NCBI GenBank assembly: GCA_035294305.1
Contig: DATGLD010000048.1
Location: 496,001-560,000 of the forward strand
Reading direction: 5' to 3'
Source: DASRBN01 sp035294305
Lineage (GTDB): Bacteria > Chloroflexota > Ktedonobacteria > Ktedonobacterales > Ktedonobacteraceae
DNA: 64,000 nt
Below the pieces are notes generated by a model. The model was not told where the DNA came from. It saw only the letters and a list, made by a program, of their open reading frames with translations, and made no database searches. Position numbers and translations under genes: made by a program. Positions within the stretch are counted from its first letter, which is position 1. Every line of letters begins with the position of its first letter. Of this stretch, positions 1 to 9,695 are shown piece after piece.

Positions 1-183
1 CTTATGAATCGATGAAACCTGCTGCACCAGGTGGTTCCATAGCGGACGTTGTTATAACGATGAAGCGCGATCTTATCTGCTGATAAGTTTCAACGTCCGA
101 TACTCATCGCATAAGTACTCATGTATTGAGTATAATAAAAAAAGCGAAGAACGTCAAGTTTTTTAAAACAGGGTGTGAAAAGA

Positions 184-212
184 TTGTTTAAAACGCTGCC
201 ATAGGTTATAAT
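184..212 (+). promoter_or_regulatory. Candidate sigma-70-type promoter for the giant regulator
   Basis: A TTGTTT hexamer at 184-189 and a perfect TATAAT at 207-212 are separated by exactly 17 nt, about 115 bp upstream of the first gene. The remaining sequence from 1 to 326 is AT-rich and shows no other gene. The call rests on hexamer match and spacing only. Confidence 0.55.
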
Positions 213-326
213 TGTTTTGTCTTATATAAGAGTCATGTAATTTGTAGGATATGCTACCATGGCACAGGTGGTATACTTTTTCACCTGTACCTCTACAGCC
301 TTCTCTGGGGGAGAGGGAAAAGACTC

Positions 327-3300
327 ATGAATAGCAAAATCACCTACCGGCAGCAATTTACGCGTTGTGGGAAACAGCGGTGTCATAAATGCAAGGACGG
401 CGCGGGACATGGGCCATACTGGTATGCATACTGGAGCGAAAATGGTCGCACGATCAGCAAATATATCGGTATACACCCACCCGCGGGCATCGAGATTTCC
501 CAACCAGTAGAAGCCCAGCTATCATCTTCTCAAGAAAGGCAAATAGAGGCCCTGCCTTTCAAGAGTACAGATGCCAAAGACAGCGGTTTTCAGGCTTTTC
601 ACACCGCGGCTGACGCCGCGCCGTACAAGGCTTCATTGCTTCATGCGCAAAAAACGCCTGGGAGACAGGCCGAAGAGGACACCTGCCATCCTACACACCT
701 GCGTGTGTACCTCCTTGGCCAATTTCGTGTTGAACGCAGGAGTGGAGATGGCTGGCAGGCAGTTGCCAATCGCAAGTGGCAGCGGCGTCGCGCTCGCGCG
801 CTGCTTGGCTGTTTGCTTGGCAATCCAATGCGCAGGTTAGGAAGAGAGCAAGTAATGGAGGCACTCTGGCCTGACCTTGACACCGAAACAGCGGCGAATC
901 GCTTGAATGGGGCAGTGCATGAACTGCGCCAGATTCTTGAACCCGAAATCGCTCGCCCGGCGGCATCGCAGTTGCTGAGGCTGGAACGAGACGTATTGAT
1001 ACTGGCGAATGCCAGTCACATATGGGTCGATGCCGAGGCTTTCGAAGCGCTACTCAACAAAGCAAACATGAGTTCCGATCCTGTGCAGGTTGAAAAGTTA
1101 CTCGAGGAGGCAGCGGCATTATATGCTGGAGATTATCTGCTCGAGGAACTTTATTCCCCGTGGACGGGCGCACGTAGGGATTCGCTGCGCAGGGGTTGGA
1201 TGGGCCTGTTGCTCAATCTGGCAGATTTGCGGGCAGCGCGAGGGGCTCTTGCGAGCGCGATTGAACCGCTTGAGCGCCTTCTTTCTACAGACCCGATCCA
1301 CGAAACGGCTGTACGGCGTCTGATGACCCTGCTCACGCAGCTTGACCGGCGTGGAGAGGCGCTCCAGGTGTATCACCAGCTGGCTGGTATTCTGAGGCGT
1401 GACTACGACAATGAGCCAATGCCCGAAACGCGCGAACTGTACGAGGCACTGCGGCAGGGTACGGCACAGCTTCCTCAAGTGCCAGTACAGAAAAATGTAA
1501 AATATCAATTCATGCACTATTTTCCAAACGACGCGGGCGCTTCGCACTCTGGGGCGCATTATGTACCGCGCCTTCCCAATGAAATAACCTCGTCTCAGGG
1601 AAGTAGCAGGCAGCTGGGACGCTACAATCAAAGTCCACTGGTTGGAAGAGAAAAAGAACTTGCCACTATGCGCCAGCTCATGTTTGAAATTGAACAGGGG
1701 TCCGCATTGAAAGAAGTCCCACCGGTAACCGCGGGAGGAAACGACAGCAGGAGCCATTTTCTGCTATTGATGGGAGAATCGGGTATTGGCAAGACCCGGC
1801 TGGCGGAGGAATTGAGCCAGGAGGCAGTGACACGGGGCTGGTCGGTCGCGTGGAGCAGGGCCTTTGAGCAGGAGGGTACTATTTCCTACCGGCCGTGGAC
1901 CGAACTGCTGCGAACGCTTTTGCAGGATTCGGCGCGAGATTTTCTTACCTCTTTACAGGGAGAAGATGCCGTCTCACCGTATGTGGAGCAGTCGCTTCCG
2001 CACCATGCGCTGGCTACAAATCAGCCTGATTTCCCCTACAACAGGCTCGAAAGGCTCAGCGTTCTGTTACCCGAACTTGCTCCGCGAGAAGCTTTCTTCC
2101 AGCAGAGAACGTCGATGCCGCTGCCGCCGGAACAAGAGCGGCTCCATTTATGGGAGGCGACATTAGCTGTCCTGAGTATATTGAGCAGAACCAATCCTAT
2201 CCTGCTGGTGCTGGATGACTTACACTGGACGGATGACAGCAGCCTCGAATTGTTGGCTTACCTTGCTCGTCATCTCGAAGATCAGCGGATTCTGATTGTG
2301 GGCACATGTCGCGATGCGGAACTGACGCCCGCCTCTAATTTACGCAGGCTGATTAACGACCTGCGGCGGGAAAAGGTTATCGGGACCTTATGCGTAAAAC
2401 CACTCACGCAGAGCCAGATTGGTTCACTGGTAGCCCACCTTCCGCTGGATATCGTGGAAAGCATCCAGACGCAAGCGGGAGGCAATCCTTTTTTCGCTGA
2501 AGAATTAGCGCGCTACTCAGGGACGGACTCTGCACAAGATACACAGGCTTTATCAAAGACCACGCTGCCAGAAACAATTGCTGCTGTCCTCGACCGTCGT
2601 CTCAGCAGGCTCAGCAGTGACTGCCAGGCACTTTTAGGCAAAGCGGCGGTGCTGGGGGGTTCTTTTGAATTTAGCCAGTTGCTTTTCATGGCGAATGATC
2701 AGGGCACAAGCGAGGATACGATCCTCGACTTGCTTGAAGAGGCTCTCCGCGCGGGGCTGTTGACGGAGGAGGGGACGGGAGTGCGTATCATCTATCACTT
2801 CTGGCATCCCTTGATTGTCAGCCATCTCTATGAGCGACTCTCCGCAGCCAGGCGGGCCCAATTGCATCGCAGGGCGGCCAATGCACTCTTGCACCTCCAC
2901 CGTGGGCGCGAGACGGAGGTAGCTGCTACTGTTACCCAGCACCTGCGCAAGGGCGGCAGCGATCCGATGCAAATAGCCCATTATGCTGAGATTGCAGGCA
3001 ACCGGGCCTATGCTCTTTCGGCTTTCTCAGAGGCCCAGTATTATTATCGCGAGGCGATTGAGGCGATTACTGAGGGCAGTTCGCCAGAAGTATCGGCCAT
3101 TGAGCAGAATCCATTGCACCTGGCGTCCCTACTTGAGCGTGTGGCCGAATGCAATATGGTACAAGGAAATTTTGCAGAGGTGCGCACCCTTTATGAACGG
3201 GTTCTTGAACTGCGCAACCAGCAGTTTGTAGAGATAGCAAGGAATAGAGATGCGCAGGAACTTCAGACCTTGCGGCAGCAGGAAGCGCAAAGGCAGGCCA

Positions 3301-4718
3301 TGATCTGGCGAGAGATAGGACGCGCGTGGTTTTCAACAGGTGAATACGCGCATGCGCAACAATGCTTTACTCACGGTGAGCAGGTGCTGCGGGAAGCGGG
3401 GGTAATGTCCGGGGCCGCCTGGGCCTGTATTCAACTCCAGCACGCAAACATTGCCCGCATTTTAGGAAATTATGATGAGGCCCGGCGATACCTGTGCGTG
3501 GCTCTGGAGATTCTAGAACAGGTCAACGAAAACCAGCAGAGGCACAACGAGTATCGCAGCAGGCAAATAGGCATAGCTTATAGCGAACTGGAAACGCGCA
3601 CCGAACGCTCAGTGATTGGGAATCCACTGGAATTAGGGCGCGCGCATGAGATGCTTGGCATCACGGAGGCAATGGCGGGTGATAATGTGGAAGCGCTCAA
3701 GCATCTGAATATCGCTCTGACCATTTTTGAGCGTCATGATCTTGTCATGGCAATGGCACAGGTATGTGGCAACCTGGGCGCCGCTTATACAGTGAAAGCA
3801 GAAAATTCTATCGCTCGCGCCTACTTTCAACGTTCTCTCGAGCTGGCGGAGCGCATGGGAGACCTGCCAAATATTGCTTTTGCCACCGGAAATCTTGCCG
3901 ACGTGCTGGCGCGTTGCGGTGATTTATTAGGGGCCGAGGCATATTTTAAGCGCAGCCTGGAGGTGGCGGAACGGATTAACGATCGCAGGGAACTGAGCTG
4001 GTGCTGCGTGGAGTTCGCCCAGGCGCTGAAAGATCAGGGCAACTTGCGCGGCGCACTGGAGCATATCCGACGCGCCCTGGCGCTCGGTCGATCAATTAAA
4101 AACGATAATATCATTGCCTATGCTCTTATTGCCCTGGCAGAACTACGCGTGGCGCAGGCAACTACAATCTGCAACTTGCAACTTATCGATCCAGGAGAAC
4201 ACGCGCTATTGGAACATCCCGTTTGCTACCGCCTACTTTTGAGAGCTAAAGCAGCCTTACAGAGGGCATTAGCCCTGGAGGGTTTGCAGGCTGAGGTTAT
4301 AGCGGAGGGGCAACGCGTGATGGCGCTAGTCTCTTTCTTGTTCGGTGACCTGGAAACGGCAAGACAAAGGGCCATGCAAACACTTGAGGAAGCAAGCCAA
4401 CACCAGATCACGCGTGAACTCGCGCGCACACATCGGCTGATTGGACGTATCCTTACGGCTCAAGGCCAACGCGAAGGGGCTAGCAGTCATTTTGAACAGG
4501 CCTTGCGGCTGTTCCGCGAGCACGAATTTCGCCTGGAATATGCGCGCACACTCTACGCTTTTAGCCTGACTTTATTAGAACGCAACAGGCAGAAGGCTCT
4601 TGCGCTGCTGACTGAAGCACGCGAGATATTTATCGATTGTTATGCCGCAATCGACCTGGAGATGCTTGAGCAAACACTTGCGATCTCCAATCTTGCACAT
4701 GTAGCCGTTGCAAAGTAA
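327..4718 (+). CDS. BTAD/AAA+/TPR transcriptional regulator with DUF6788-like N-terminus
   Basis: Large multidomain regulator of 1,463 residues. Residues about 5-50 carry the Cys/Gly/Tyr-rich pattern CGKQRCHKCKDG...GPYWYAYW typical of DUF6788. Residues about 125-235 resemble the winged-helix OmpR/SARP DNA-binding fold, followed by a BTAD helical domain to about 385. An AAA/NTPase module has the P-loop GESGIGKT near residue 482 and Walker B LLVLDDLHW near 628. The C-terminal 550 residues are tetratricopeptide-like helices. Proteins of this plan are cytoplasmic ATP-dependent activators in actinobacteria and Chloroflexota; the inducer and targets are unknown. A purine-rich ribosome site (GGGAGAGGG) precedes the ATG by 9 nt. 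It stands alone, so no target can be deduced from neighbours. The DUF6788-BTAD fusion is the odd part. Confidence 0.85.
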   Translation: MNSKITYRQQFTRCGKQRCHKCKDGAGHGPYWYAYWSENGRTISKYIGIHPPAGIEISQPVEAQLSSSQERQIEALPFKSTDAKDSGFQAFHTAADAAPYKASLLHAQKTPGRQAEEDTCHPTHLRVYLLGQFRVERRSGDGWQAVANRKWQRRRARALLGCLLGNPMRRLGREQVMEALWPDLDTETAANRLNGAVHELRQILEPEIARPAASQLLRLERDVLILANASHIWVDAEAFEALLNKANMSSDPVQVEKLLEEAAALYAGDYLLEELYSPWTGARRDSLRRGWMGLLLNLADLRAARGALASAIEPLERLLSTDPIHETAVRRLMTLLTQLDRRGEALQVYHQLAGILRRDYDNEPMPETRELYEALRQGTAQLPQVPVQKNVKYQFMHYFPNDAGASHSGAHYVPRLPNEITSSQGSSRQLGRYNQSPLVGREKELATMRQLMFEIEQGSALKEVPPVTAGGNDSRSHFLLLMGESGIGKTRLAEELSQEAVTRGWSVAWSRAFEQEGTISYRPWTELLRTLLQDSARDFLTSLQGEDAVSPYVEQSLPHHALATNQPDFPYNRLERLSVLLPELAPREAFFQQRTSMPLPPEQERLHLWEATLAVLSILSRTNPILLVLDDLHWTDDSSLELLAYLARHLEDQRILIVGTCRDAELTPASNLRRLINDLRREKVIGTLCVKPLTQSQIGSLVAHLPLDIVESIQTQAGGNPFFAEELARYSGTDSAQDTQALSKTTLPETIAAVLDRRLSRLSSDCQALLGKAAVLGGSFEFSQLLFMANDQGTSEDTILDLLEEALRAGLLTEEGTGVRIIYHFWHPLIVSHLYERLSAARRAQLHRRAANALLHLHRGRETEVAATVTQHLRKGGSDPMQIAHYAEIAGNRAYALSAFSEAQYYYREAIEAITEGSSPEVSAIEQNPLHLASLLERVAECNMVQGNFAEVRTLYERVLELRNQQFVEIARNRDAQELQTLRQQEAQRQAMIWREIGRAWFSTGEYAHAQQCFTHGEQVLREAGVMSGAAWACIQLQHANIARILGNYDEARRYLCVALEILEQVNENQQRHNEYRSRQIGIAYSELETRTERSVIGNPLELGRAHEMLGITEAMAGDNVEALKHLNIALTIFERHDLVMAMAQVCGNLGAAYTVKAENSIARAYFQRSLELAERMGDLPNIAFATGNLADVLARCGDLLGAEAYFKRSLEVAERINDRRELSWCCVEFAQALKDQGNLRGALEHIRRALALGRSIKNDNIIAYALIALAELRVAQATTICNLQLIDPGEHALLEHPVCYRLLLRAKAALQRALALEGLQAEVIAEGQRVMALVSFLFGDLETARQRAMQTLEEASQHQITRELARTHRLIGRILTAQGQREGASSHFEQALRLFREHEFRLEYARTLYAFSLTLLERNRQKALALLTEAREIFIDCYAAIDLEMLEQTLAISNLAHVAVAK

Positions 4719-4734
4719 CATATTCATACTAGGA

Positions 4735-4818
4735 TTTCACAAAATAGTCTGGTTATCCAGGGGCCGATAATGGCGTTTTACGACCAACACCGGCCTGATA
4801 GCGGAGTATTTTGTGAAA
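4735..4818. repeat. Inverted repeat in the 3' flank of the regulator, possible terminator
   Basis: Two perfect 12-nt complementary arms (4735-4746 and 4807-4818, TTTCACAAAATA and its complement) enclose about 60 nt that is itself partly self-complementary. It starts 17 nt after the regulator's stop codon and ends 50 nt before the next start. It may be a terminator or a small repeat element; no T-tract follows. Confidence 0.4.
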
Positions 4819-4868
4819 AATCATCCTATCCACTGAAAAACACCTAGAAGCATGAGGTTTATGATCAT

Positions 4869-5561
4869 ATGTCTGATATGAATGATGCACTGGCAACTTT
4901 GCGACAGGAAGAAGGGACGCGCCAACGGATACAGGACCAGATCGCGCGTATTTTTGCGCCCGAGGACGACGCGCTGCGCAATGCTCTTGTATCGGCCAAA
5001 CAGGCAGGTTTACCCGAAATTCAAATTTCGCCGATTCAGGGCAAATTCCTGCAATTGATGGCAGCGGCCTGCAATGCGCGTAAAATTCTGGAAATTGGGG
5101 CGCTGGGTGGCTACAGTGGGATCTGGTTGGCGCGCGCCCTGCCCGCTGGTGGCCGCTTGATCACGCTTGAAATCAATCCTACGCACGCTGAAGTGGTGCG
5201 CAATTCCTTTGCCAGGGCCGGTTTGAGCGATCGGACGGAGGTACGAGTCGGTAAAGCGCTTGATTTGCTGCCGCAGCTGGAAAGTGAAGCTCCGTTCGAC
5301 CTCGTCTTTATTGATGCCGATAAACAGCCATATCCGCAGTATCTCGAATGGGCGCTGCGCCTGATACGCCCGGGCAGCATCATTGTGGCGGATAACTGCA
5401 TTCGCGGCGGCAGGGGATTCGGAGACCCCATGGATGAGGGTTCGGTAGGGGTCTTCGAGTATAACCAGCGTATTGCCAGCGATCCCCGCCTGGTCTCGCT
5501 CGACCTTGCTATGGACGATAATTTTACGGATGGGTTTGCTATATCTGTTGTAAAAGGATAA
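4869..5561 (+). CDS. Class I SAM-dependent O-methyltransferase (family 3)
   Basis: A 230-residue protein of the catechol/caffeoyl-CoA O-methyltransferase type, which moves a methyl group from SAM to a hydroxyl of a small aromatic or similar acceptor in the cytoplasm. The SAM-binding glycine loop KILEIGALGGYSGIWLA lies near residues 76-93, the acidic LEINP follows, and the metal-binding FIDADK is near residue 153, followed by VADN. Length fits the family. The start ATG at 4869 has a GAGG motif 11 nt upstream. The gene is convergent with the following FAD oxidoreductase, with 20 bp between stops. The substrate cannot be read from sequence. Confidence 0.85.
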   Translation: MSDMNDALATLRQEEGTRQRIQDQIARIFAPEDDALRNALVSAKQAGLPEIQISPIQGKFLQLMAAACNARKILEIGALGGYSGIWLARALPAGGRLITLEINPTHAEVVRNSFARAGLSDRTEVRVGKALDLLPQLESEAPFDLVFIDADKQPYPQYLEWALRLIRPGSIIVADNCIRGGRGFGDPMDEGSVGVFEYNQRIASDPRLVSLDLAMDDNFTDGFAISVVKG

Positions 5562-5581
5562 GCAATATCGCCCATACGGTC

Positions 5582-6901
5582 TTACAGGACGAATGTTTCC
5601 CGGTGTGAGCTATCAAATGCCCTGCCAGGAGCAAACGTGCGCAGATCAATGCTGGCCTGATCGAATGGGGCAGGCAAGCGAACGTGATCGTTCTCTACAT
5701 CTCCGGCAAGGATAGCTTCGACCAGAAATGCGGTGATGGGCGCATGCATCAGCCCATGGCCTGAGAAGCCGACTGCATGAATAAGGTTTTCCTGCTGTGT
5801 GTCACGGCCAATGAGTGGGTTGGCATCGGGCGTGACGCCATAGAAGCCACCGGTTGTGGCGATCAGGCCCCCCGCATTGGCGAGCCGCGGCGAAAACTGT
5901 TCGACCTGCTCGAGGATAGTGTAGCCATAGTTATCGATGCCATTATCATAACGAAACGGGGAATCAACGCGGTCCTGGTCGGCGTCACTAAAGTGCGGTT
6001 CCGGCTCCGTTTCGTGAGCCCACATCATCATCAGCAGATCGTGATCTGGCCGCGAGTGAGCGCCGCGGTAGCTGCCCAGGCCATAGATCGTCATGGGCAG
6101 GCGCTGCCACTGTTCAGCACTCATGATGGGCTGCGCCGGTTTGAGGAAATATTGGTATCGCTTCGTAGGAGCGACCGGTAATGGCATGCCGCCAATGCGG
6201 GAACTTACGCGGGTAGCCCAGGCGTTGGTGGCGTTGACGAACCAATCCGCCTCTATCGTCCCCTTGTTTGTTATCAGCGATGTAATGCGATTCTCATTGA
6301 GCATAGCCCCTAGCACCTCGGTCTGCTGCTCTATTCCCACGCCTAGTTCCTGCGCGCGCCTGAACCCTTCGTTATAGATCATATGGGGGTTGAGAAAGCC
6401 ATCGGTTGGACCCCAGGATGCGCCGATTAAGCGGTCAGGCAGCAGGTGCGGCCAGCGTTCCTGCACCTGTTGCGGGGTCAGCAATTCAACCGGAAGTCCG
6501 AGCCGCTGCTGCATGGCGGCGGTAGTCTGTGCATGCTGCCAGATTTGAGCAACCTCGCTACGCCTGCGTGGCTGCCAGACCGGAATGGCATCGGGAGATT
6601 CATAGAGGAACAGGTAACCGTTCTGGTGGATCACCGGTTGCTCGCGTACGTCCCGGGGACTGTGCAGGATTTCATGGAAGTGGCTGTACCACCACTCACT
6701 ATAGCGCATGCCAACCACAGTTTCTTCCGTACTGAACTGCGCCCGGATACCTGCCGACGAACGGCTGGAAGAGCCATTGCCTATATGAGCTTTCTCCAGT
6801 ACGGTGACACGAAAGCCACGTCCGGCCAGCCGGATGGCACTCAGCGCGCCGGTTGCGCCGCCACCAATGATCACGATGCGTTCCTTAGAGGATGCTACCA
6901 T
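5582..6901 (-). CDS. FAD-dependent oxidoreductase, DAO/sarcosine-oxidase-like
   Basis: A 439-residue flavoprotein of the D-amino-acid oxidase superfamily. The N-terminal Rossmann motif IVIIGGGATGALSAIRLA (residues about 9-26) binds the FAD ADP moiety, an acidic residue in VLEKA follows, and the C-terminal GFYGVTPDANPLIGR plus GFSGHGLMHAP is the family's second FAD-contact region. Such enzymes oxidise secondary or tertiary amino groups of small amino acids such as sarcosine, glycine or dimethylglycine. An AAGGAG site lies 11 nt before the ATG. It is divergent from the PHP gene across a 200-bp gap. No partner subunits are nearby, so a monomeric oxidase or dehydrogenase is likely; substrate unknown. 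Confidence 0.8.
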   Translation of the reverse strand: MVASSKERIVIIGGGATGALSAIRLAGRGFRVTVLEKAHIGNGSSSRSSAGIRAQFSTEETVVGMRYSEWWYSHFHEILHSPRDVREQPVIHQNGYLFLYESPDAIPVWQPRRRSEVAQIWQHAQTTAAMQQRLGLPVELLTPQQVQERWPHLLPDRLIGASWGPTDGFLNPHMIYNEGFRRAQELGVGIEQQTEVLGAMLNENRITSLITNKGTIEADWFVNATNAWATRVSSRIGGMPLPVAPTKRYQYFLKPAQPIMSAEQWQRLPMTIYGLGSYRGAHSRPDHDLLMMMWAHETEPEPHFSDADQDRVDSPFRYDNGIDNYGYTILEQVEQFSPRLANAGGLIATTGGFYGVTPDANPLIGRDTQQENLIHAVGFSGHGLMHAPITAFLVEAILAGDVENDHVRLPAPFDQASIDLRTFAPGRAFDSSHRETFVL

Positions 6902-7101
6902 TTCTTTATCGTCTCCTTGTATTCGACAGTTTGGAGAAACCAGTATATAGTAATATAGTATGTAGCCGGGTTTTTGGGTACTATCCGGGCCAGTATTCTT
7001 TTACCGTGATGAATTTTTCTGGATGTTTGCCAACGATACCCACTGACGAATGTAGCTGAGGCCATCAGAACTGTGCCAATTGCGGGAGAAAGCGAAGAAA
7101 T

Positions 7102-7878
7102 ATGACCATCGATACAGATTTTCATAGCCATGTCTCGCGCAGTTCTGCTATGCAGATGGTAGAATCCGCGCGAGAAAAGGGGCTGCGTATACTGGGACTT
7201 TCAGAGCATGATTTTCAAATGCAGGAGGCTCGTTCTCTGCTTGAACACATGCCGCTAGAAGGGGTAATACTTCCTTTTGCTGGCTATATCGAAGGAGTAC
7301 GGATGGCAGGCCAGCAAGCGAATTTTGATGTGCGGCTGGGCATGGAGGTGGATTTTCTTCCCCACAAGAACGGAGAAATCCAGGCTACCATAGGCGATTA
7401 CGATTGGGATTTTCTGATTGGTTCCGTACATGAGATCGACGGGCTCTTATTCGAGAGGCATCGTCATATGGGCCAGGAGGTTGGCCAGGAGCTGTGGAGG
7501 CGCTATTTTAGCTTGCTGCGAGATGCGGTGAACAGCGGCTATTTCAGCCTGGTGAGCCACCCGGTGCGCATGCGGGTTGGCAATCCTCATCTACCCCCCG
7601 ACTTCGATGAGGAACTCGAACGATTGGCGCGGGAGGCAGCGCGCTCTAACGTGGCATTGGAACTCAATGGATACGATGTACTGACATATCCCAGCCTGGT
7701 GCGACGGCTGGCCAAAGCCTGCGCAGCGCAGGGTACACCGGTAAGTGTTGGCTCAGATGCGCATAAACCTCGGGAAATAGCTCAGGCCCATAAGCTGACA
7801 GAGGAAATTATGCGCGAGGCGGGACTATCCAGAGTGAGAATCTGGAAACGGCACGTCCCGGAAGAATACCGGATATAA
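7102..7878 (+). CDS. PHP-domain phosphoesterase, histidinol-phosphatase-like
   Basis: A 258-residue PHP (polymerase and histidinol phosphatase) domain protein. Metal-ligand motifs are visible in order: DFHSHVS near residue 6, GLSEHDF near 37, GMEVDF near 80, SVHE near 112, SHPVRM near 150 and VGSDAHKP near 219. This is the full set for a trinuclear metal hydrolase of the HisJ/HisK type. The family hydrolyses L-histidinol phosphate or other phosphoesters. No other his gene is in the window, so histidine biosynthesis is possible but unproven. The gene is alone, convergent with the anti-sigma gene with only 14 bp between stops. Confidence 0.75.
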   Translation: MTIDTDFHSHVSRSSAMQMVESAREKGLRILGLSEHDFQMQEARSLLEHMPLEGVILPFAGYIEGVRMAGQQANFDVRLGMEVDFLPHKNGEIQATIGDYDWDFLIGSVHEIDGLLFERHRHMGQEVGQELWRRYFSLLRDAVNSGYFSLVSHPVRMRVGNPHLPPDFDEELERLAREAARSNVALELNGYDVLTYPSLVRRLAKACAAQGTPVSVGSDAHKPREIAQAHKLTEEIMREAGLSRVRIWKRHVPEEYRI

Positions 7879-7892
7879 ATTTTTGCAGGGCG

Positions 7893-9695
7893 TTAATCTG
7901 TATATTGCCTTGTATAGCGGCGATCTTGCTGCGCTGCTACCATATACGAATATGCTGATACCGATGCCTGTGGTCCCGTAGTAGAAGCTTGGCCACTTGC
8001 CGGCACTGTTTTTGGGGATGAGCCGGTTACAGGGATATTCATTGCATCCCAACCCGGCAACTGCACCTGCGTATGACTATCCAGGTCTGGCATCAGGACG
8101 TTTGACTTATTCGAGGTGAGATCATCAAATATGACGCGGTGTTTGCCATCTGGATAATAGGCGTTGAGAATAAGATTCTTTCCATACGGATCGAGCGCAA
8201 TATCGTTATCGCAAATAGGAGAATCGGTGACCGGCACCTGGTGATCGCATAGAGAGATCGCACCGGGCGCGGCATCATTCATGACGATTGTTTCTTTTTG
8301 CTTTGGAGTCATCACCAGTTGTACGACCTGGAACCTGTCGTCTACTTCCTCCATAAACATGAGGGTGTGGTTATCTTTATATCCAATAGGTGTGGCATCA
8401 CCTATGCGCAATAATTGCGAATCAGTTCCATCGGGATTCACAGCATATATCCCCCGCTTACTATCGGGGCCCTTGTTGAGATAGAAGATCTTGCTGCCAT
8501 CAGGGCTGAGCCAGTAGGTCGAACCGGGAGAACGCATCGAAATCCGCTGGGGTGAAGCGTTGGATTTTGTGGTATCGATGCGGTAAAGCGCAGGCCATAC
8601 GCCCTGTTGGATTGGTAGGCCAGAAACATAGTACAGATAAGGCGTACGATAGAACGCGAGATGAATGGTCTTTGGAGCAGGTAACAGGCGAACAGTGCTG
8701 CCCGTTTGAGTATCGACCTCCACCACTCCATTCTCCCCGCCAGCGATGAGCACATGAGTGTCATCTATCCAGATGGCATTACCAGCGTTCCAATCATTAG
8801 CGCTGAGTTGGTAAAAGGAATCTATTCTCGAGCCGGGCTGCACCGCTTGAAAGACTACATGATTGCCACTGACATAGTGGAGGAGCAAACTTTGCCCATC
8901 AGGAGTAATGCCATCGAGTTGAACCGAAGAGGCAGTAAATGGCGGTCCAAGCTGTTGCTTTTTGCCAGTGGCGGCATCGTAGTTATAGATACTTGTCACT
9001 CCCAGGGCAGAACTGGCCGAAAGCAGGGTAAGACCAACCACGAACGAGCTGAAGCTCTGCCGATCAGGAAGCAGGGAAGCCGTGGGAATAGCTTTACCTT
9101 GATTGCTAGCCGCATTTAGATGAGGTCCAAAAGTCACAGCGGACCGACCAGATGCATACATGTGACCAAAGATACCTATGGCGGCAAAAATGAGCGCCGC
9201 AACCGTCGCCAGCGAAAAGGCATTGCGCAGGACACGAAGCGGGCGCCCTGTAGCGGGCTGTCCCCCCACTAGTTTATGATTACTGCTGTCACCATCATGA
9301 GGTATAACAGCGCGAGACGAGACGGCCAGTTCTTCGAGATAATACTGTGTACGTTTTGTATTTGGCGCGCTTGCATCCTGCTTGTGATAAATCGCGGCGA
9401 AAATTTGCGGGATCATCGAGGGGACATTGGATTCATTCTCCTGCAAAAGGCCATATAAAGCGGCACGCTGCTGGGAACGTACTCGTCGCGCATTGGAGAG
9501 AACAGCAGTGCAGGTGGGACAATCTGGCACATGGAGGCGCAGCTGGGCTAGTAAATATTCATCCTGAATATCCTGTGTGATGGAGATTTCTTCAAATTGC
9601 TGTGAAACCGATGGCGCATCCAGATCATCAATCAGGCGCAAGCAATGAGCGCTGAATGGACAGGATTGAAAGCCATCTAAGTTTTTCTGCTTCAA
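7893..9695 (-). CDS. Membrane anti-sigma factor with C-terminal beta-propeller-like domain
   Basis: I place the start at a TTG at 9693-9695, preceded by AGGAGGGA. It overlaps the sigma gene's stop as TTGA, a coupling signal, and gives 600 residues; an upstream ATG at 9842 would read inside the sigma gene. The N-terminus has a zinc anti-sigma-like HVPDCPTC (His-x3-Cys-x2-Cys). One transmembrane helix follows at about residues 160-180. The outer region, about residues 200-580, has repeats such as YNYDAATGKKQQLGP, ITPDGQSLLLHYV and WLSPDGSKIFYLNKG, typical of TolB/WD-like propellers. It probably binds the neighbouring ECF sigma factor inside the cell and senses a signal outside. Confidence 0.75.
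   Translation of the reverse strand: MKQKNLDGFQSCPFSAHCLRLIDDLDAPSVSQQFEEISITQDIQDEYLLAQLRLHVPDCPTCTAVLSNARRVRSQQRAALYGLLQENESNVPSMIPQIFAAIYHKQDASAPNTKRTQYYLEELAVSSRAVIPHDGDSSNHKLVGGQPATGRPLRVLRNAFSLATVAALIFAAIGIFGHMYASGRSAVTFGPHLNAASNQGKAIPTASLLPDRQSFSSFVVGLTLLSASSALGVTSIYNYDAATGKKQQLGPPFTASSVQLDGITPDGQSLLLHYVSGNHVVFQAVQPGSRIDSFYQLSANDWNAGNAIWIDDTHVLIAGGENGVVEVDTQTGSTVRLLPAPKTIHLAFYRTPYLYYVSGLPIQQGVWPALYRIDTTKSNASPQRISMRSPGSTYWLSPDGSKIFYLNKGPDSKRGIYAVNPDGTDSQLLRIGDATPIGYKDNHTLMFMEEVDDRFQVVQLVMTPKQKETIVMNDAAPGAISLCDHQVPVTDSPICDNDIALDPYGKNLILNAYYPDGKHRVIFDDLTSNKSNVLMPDLDSHTQVQLPGWDAMNIPVTGSSPKTVPASGQASTTGPQASVSAYSYMVAAQQDRRYTRQYTD

Noticed and set aside
1119..1757. A 212-codon minus-strand open frame inside the giant regulator
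   Set aside because: The opposite strand encodes the BTAD and AAA domains continuously; the antisense product has no recognisable features.
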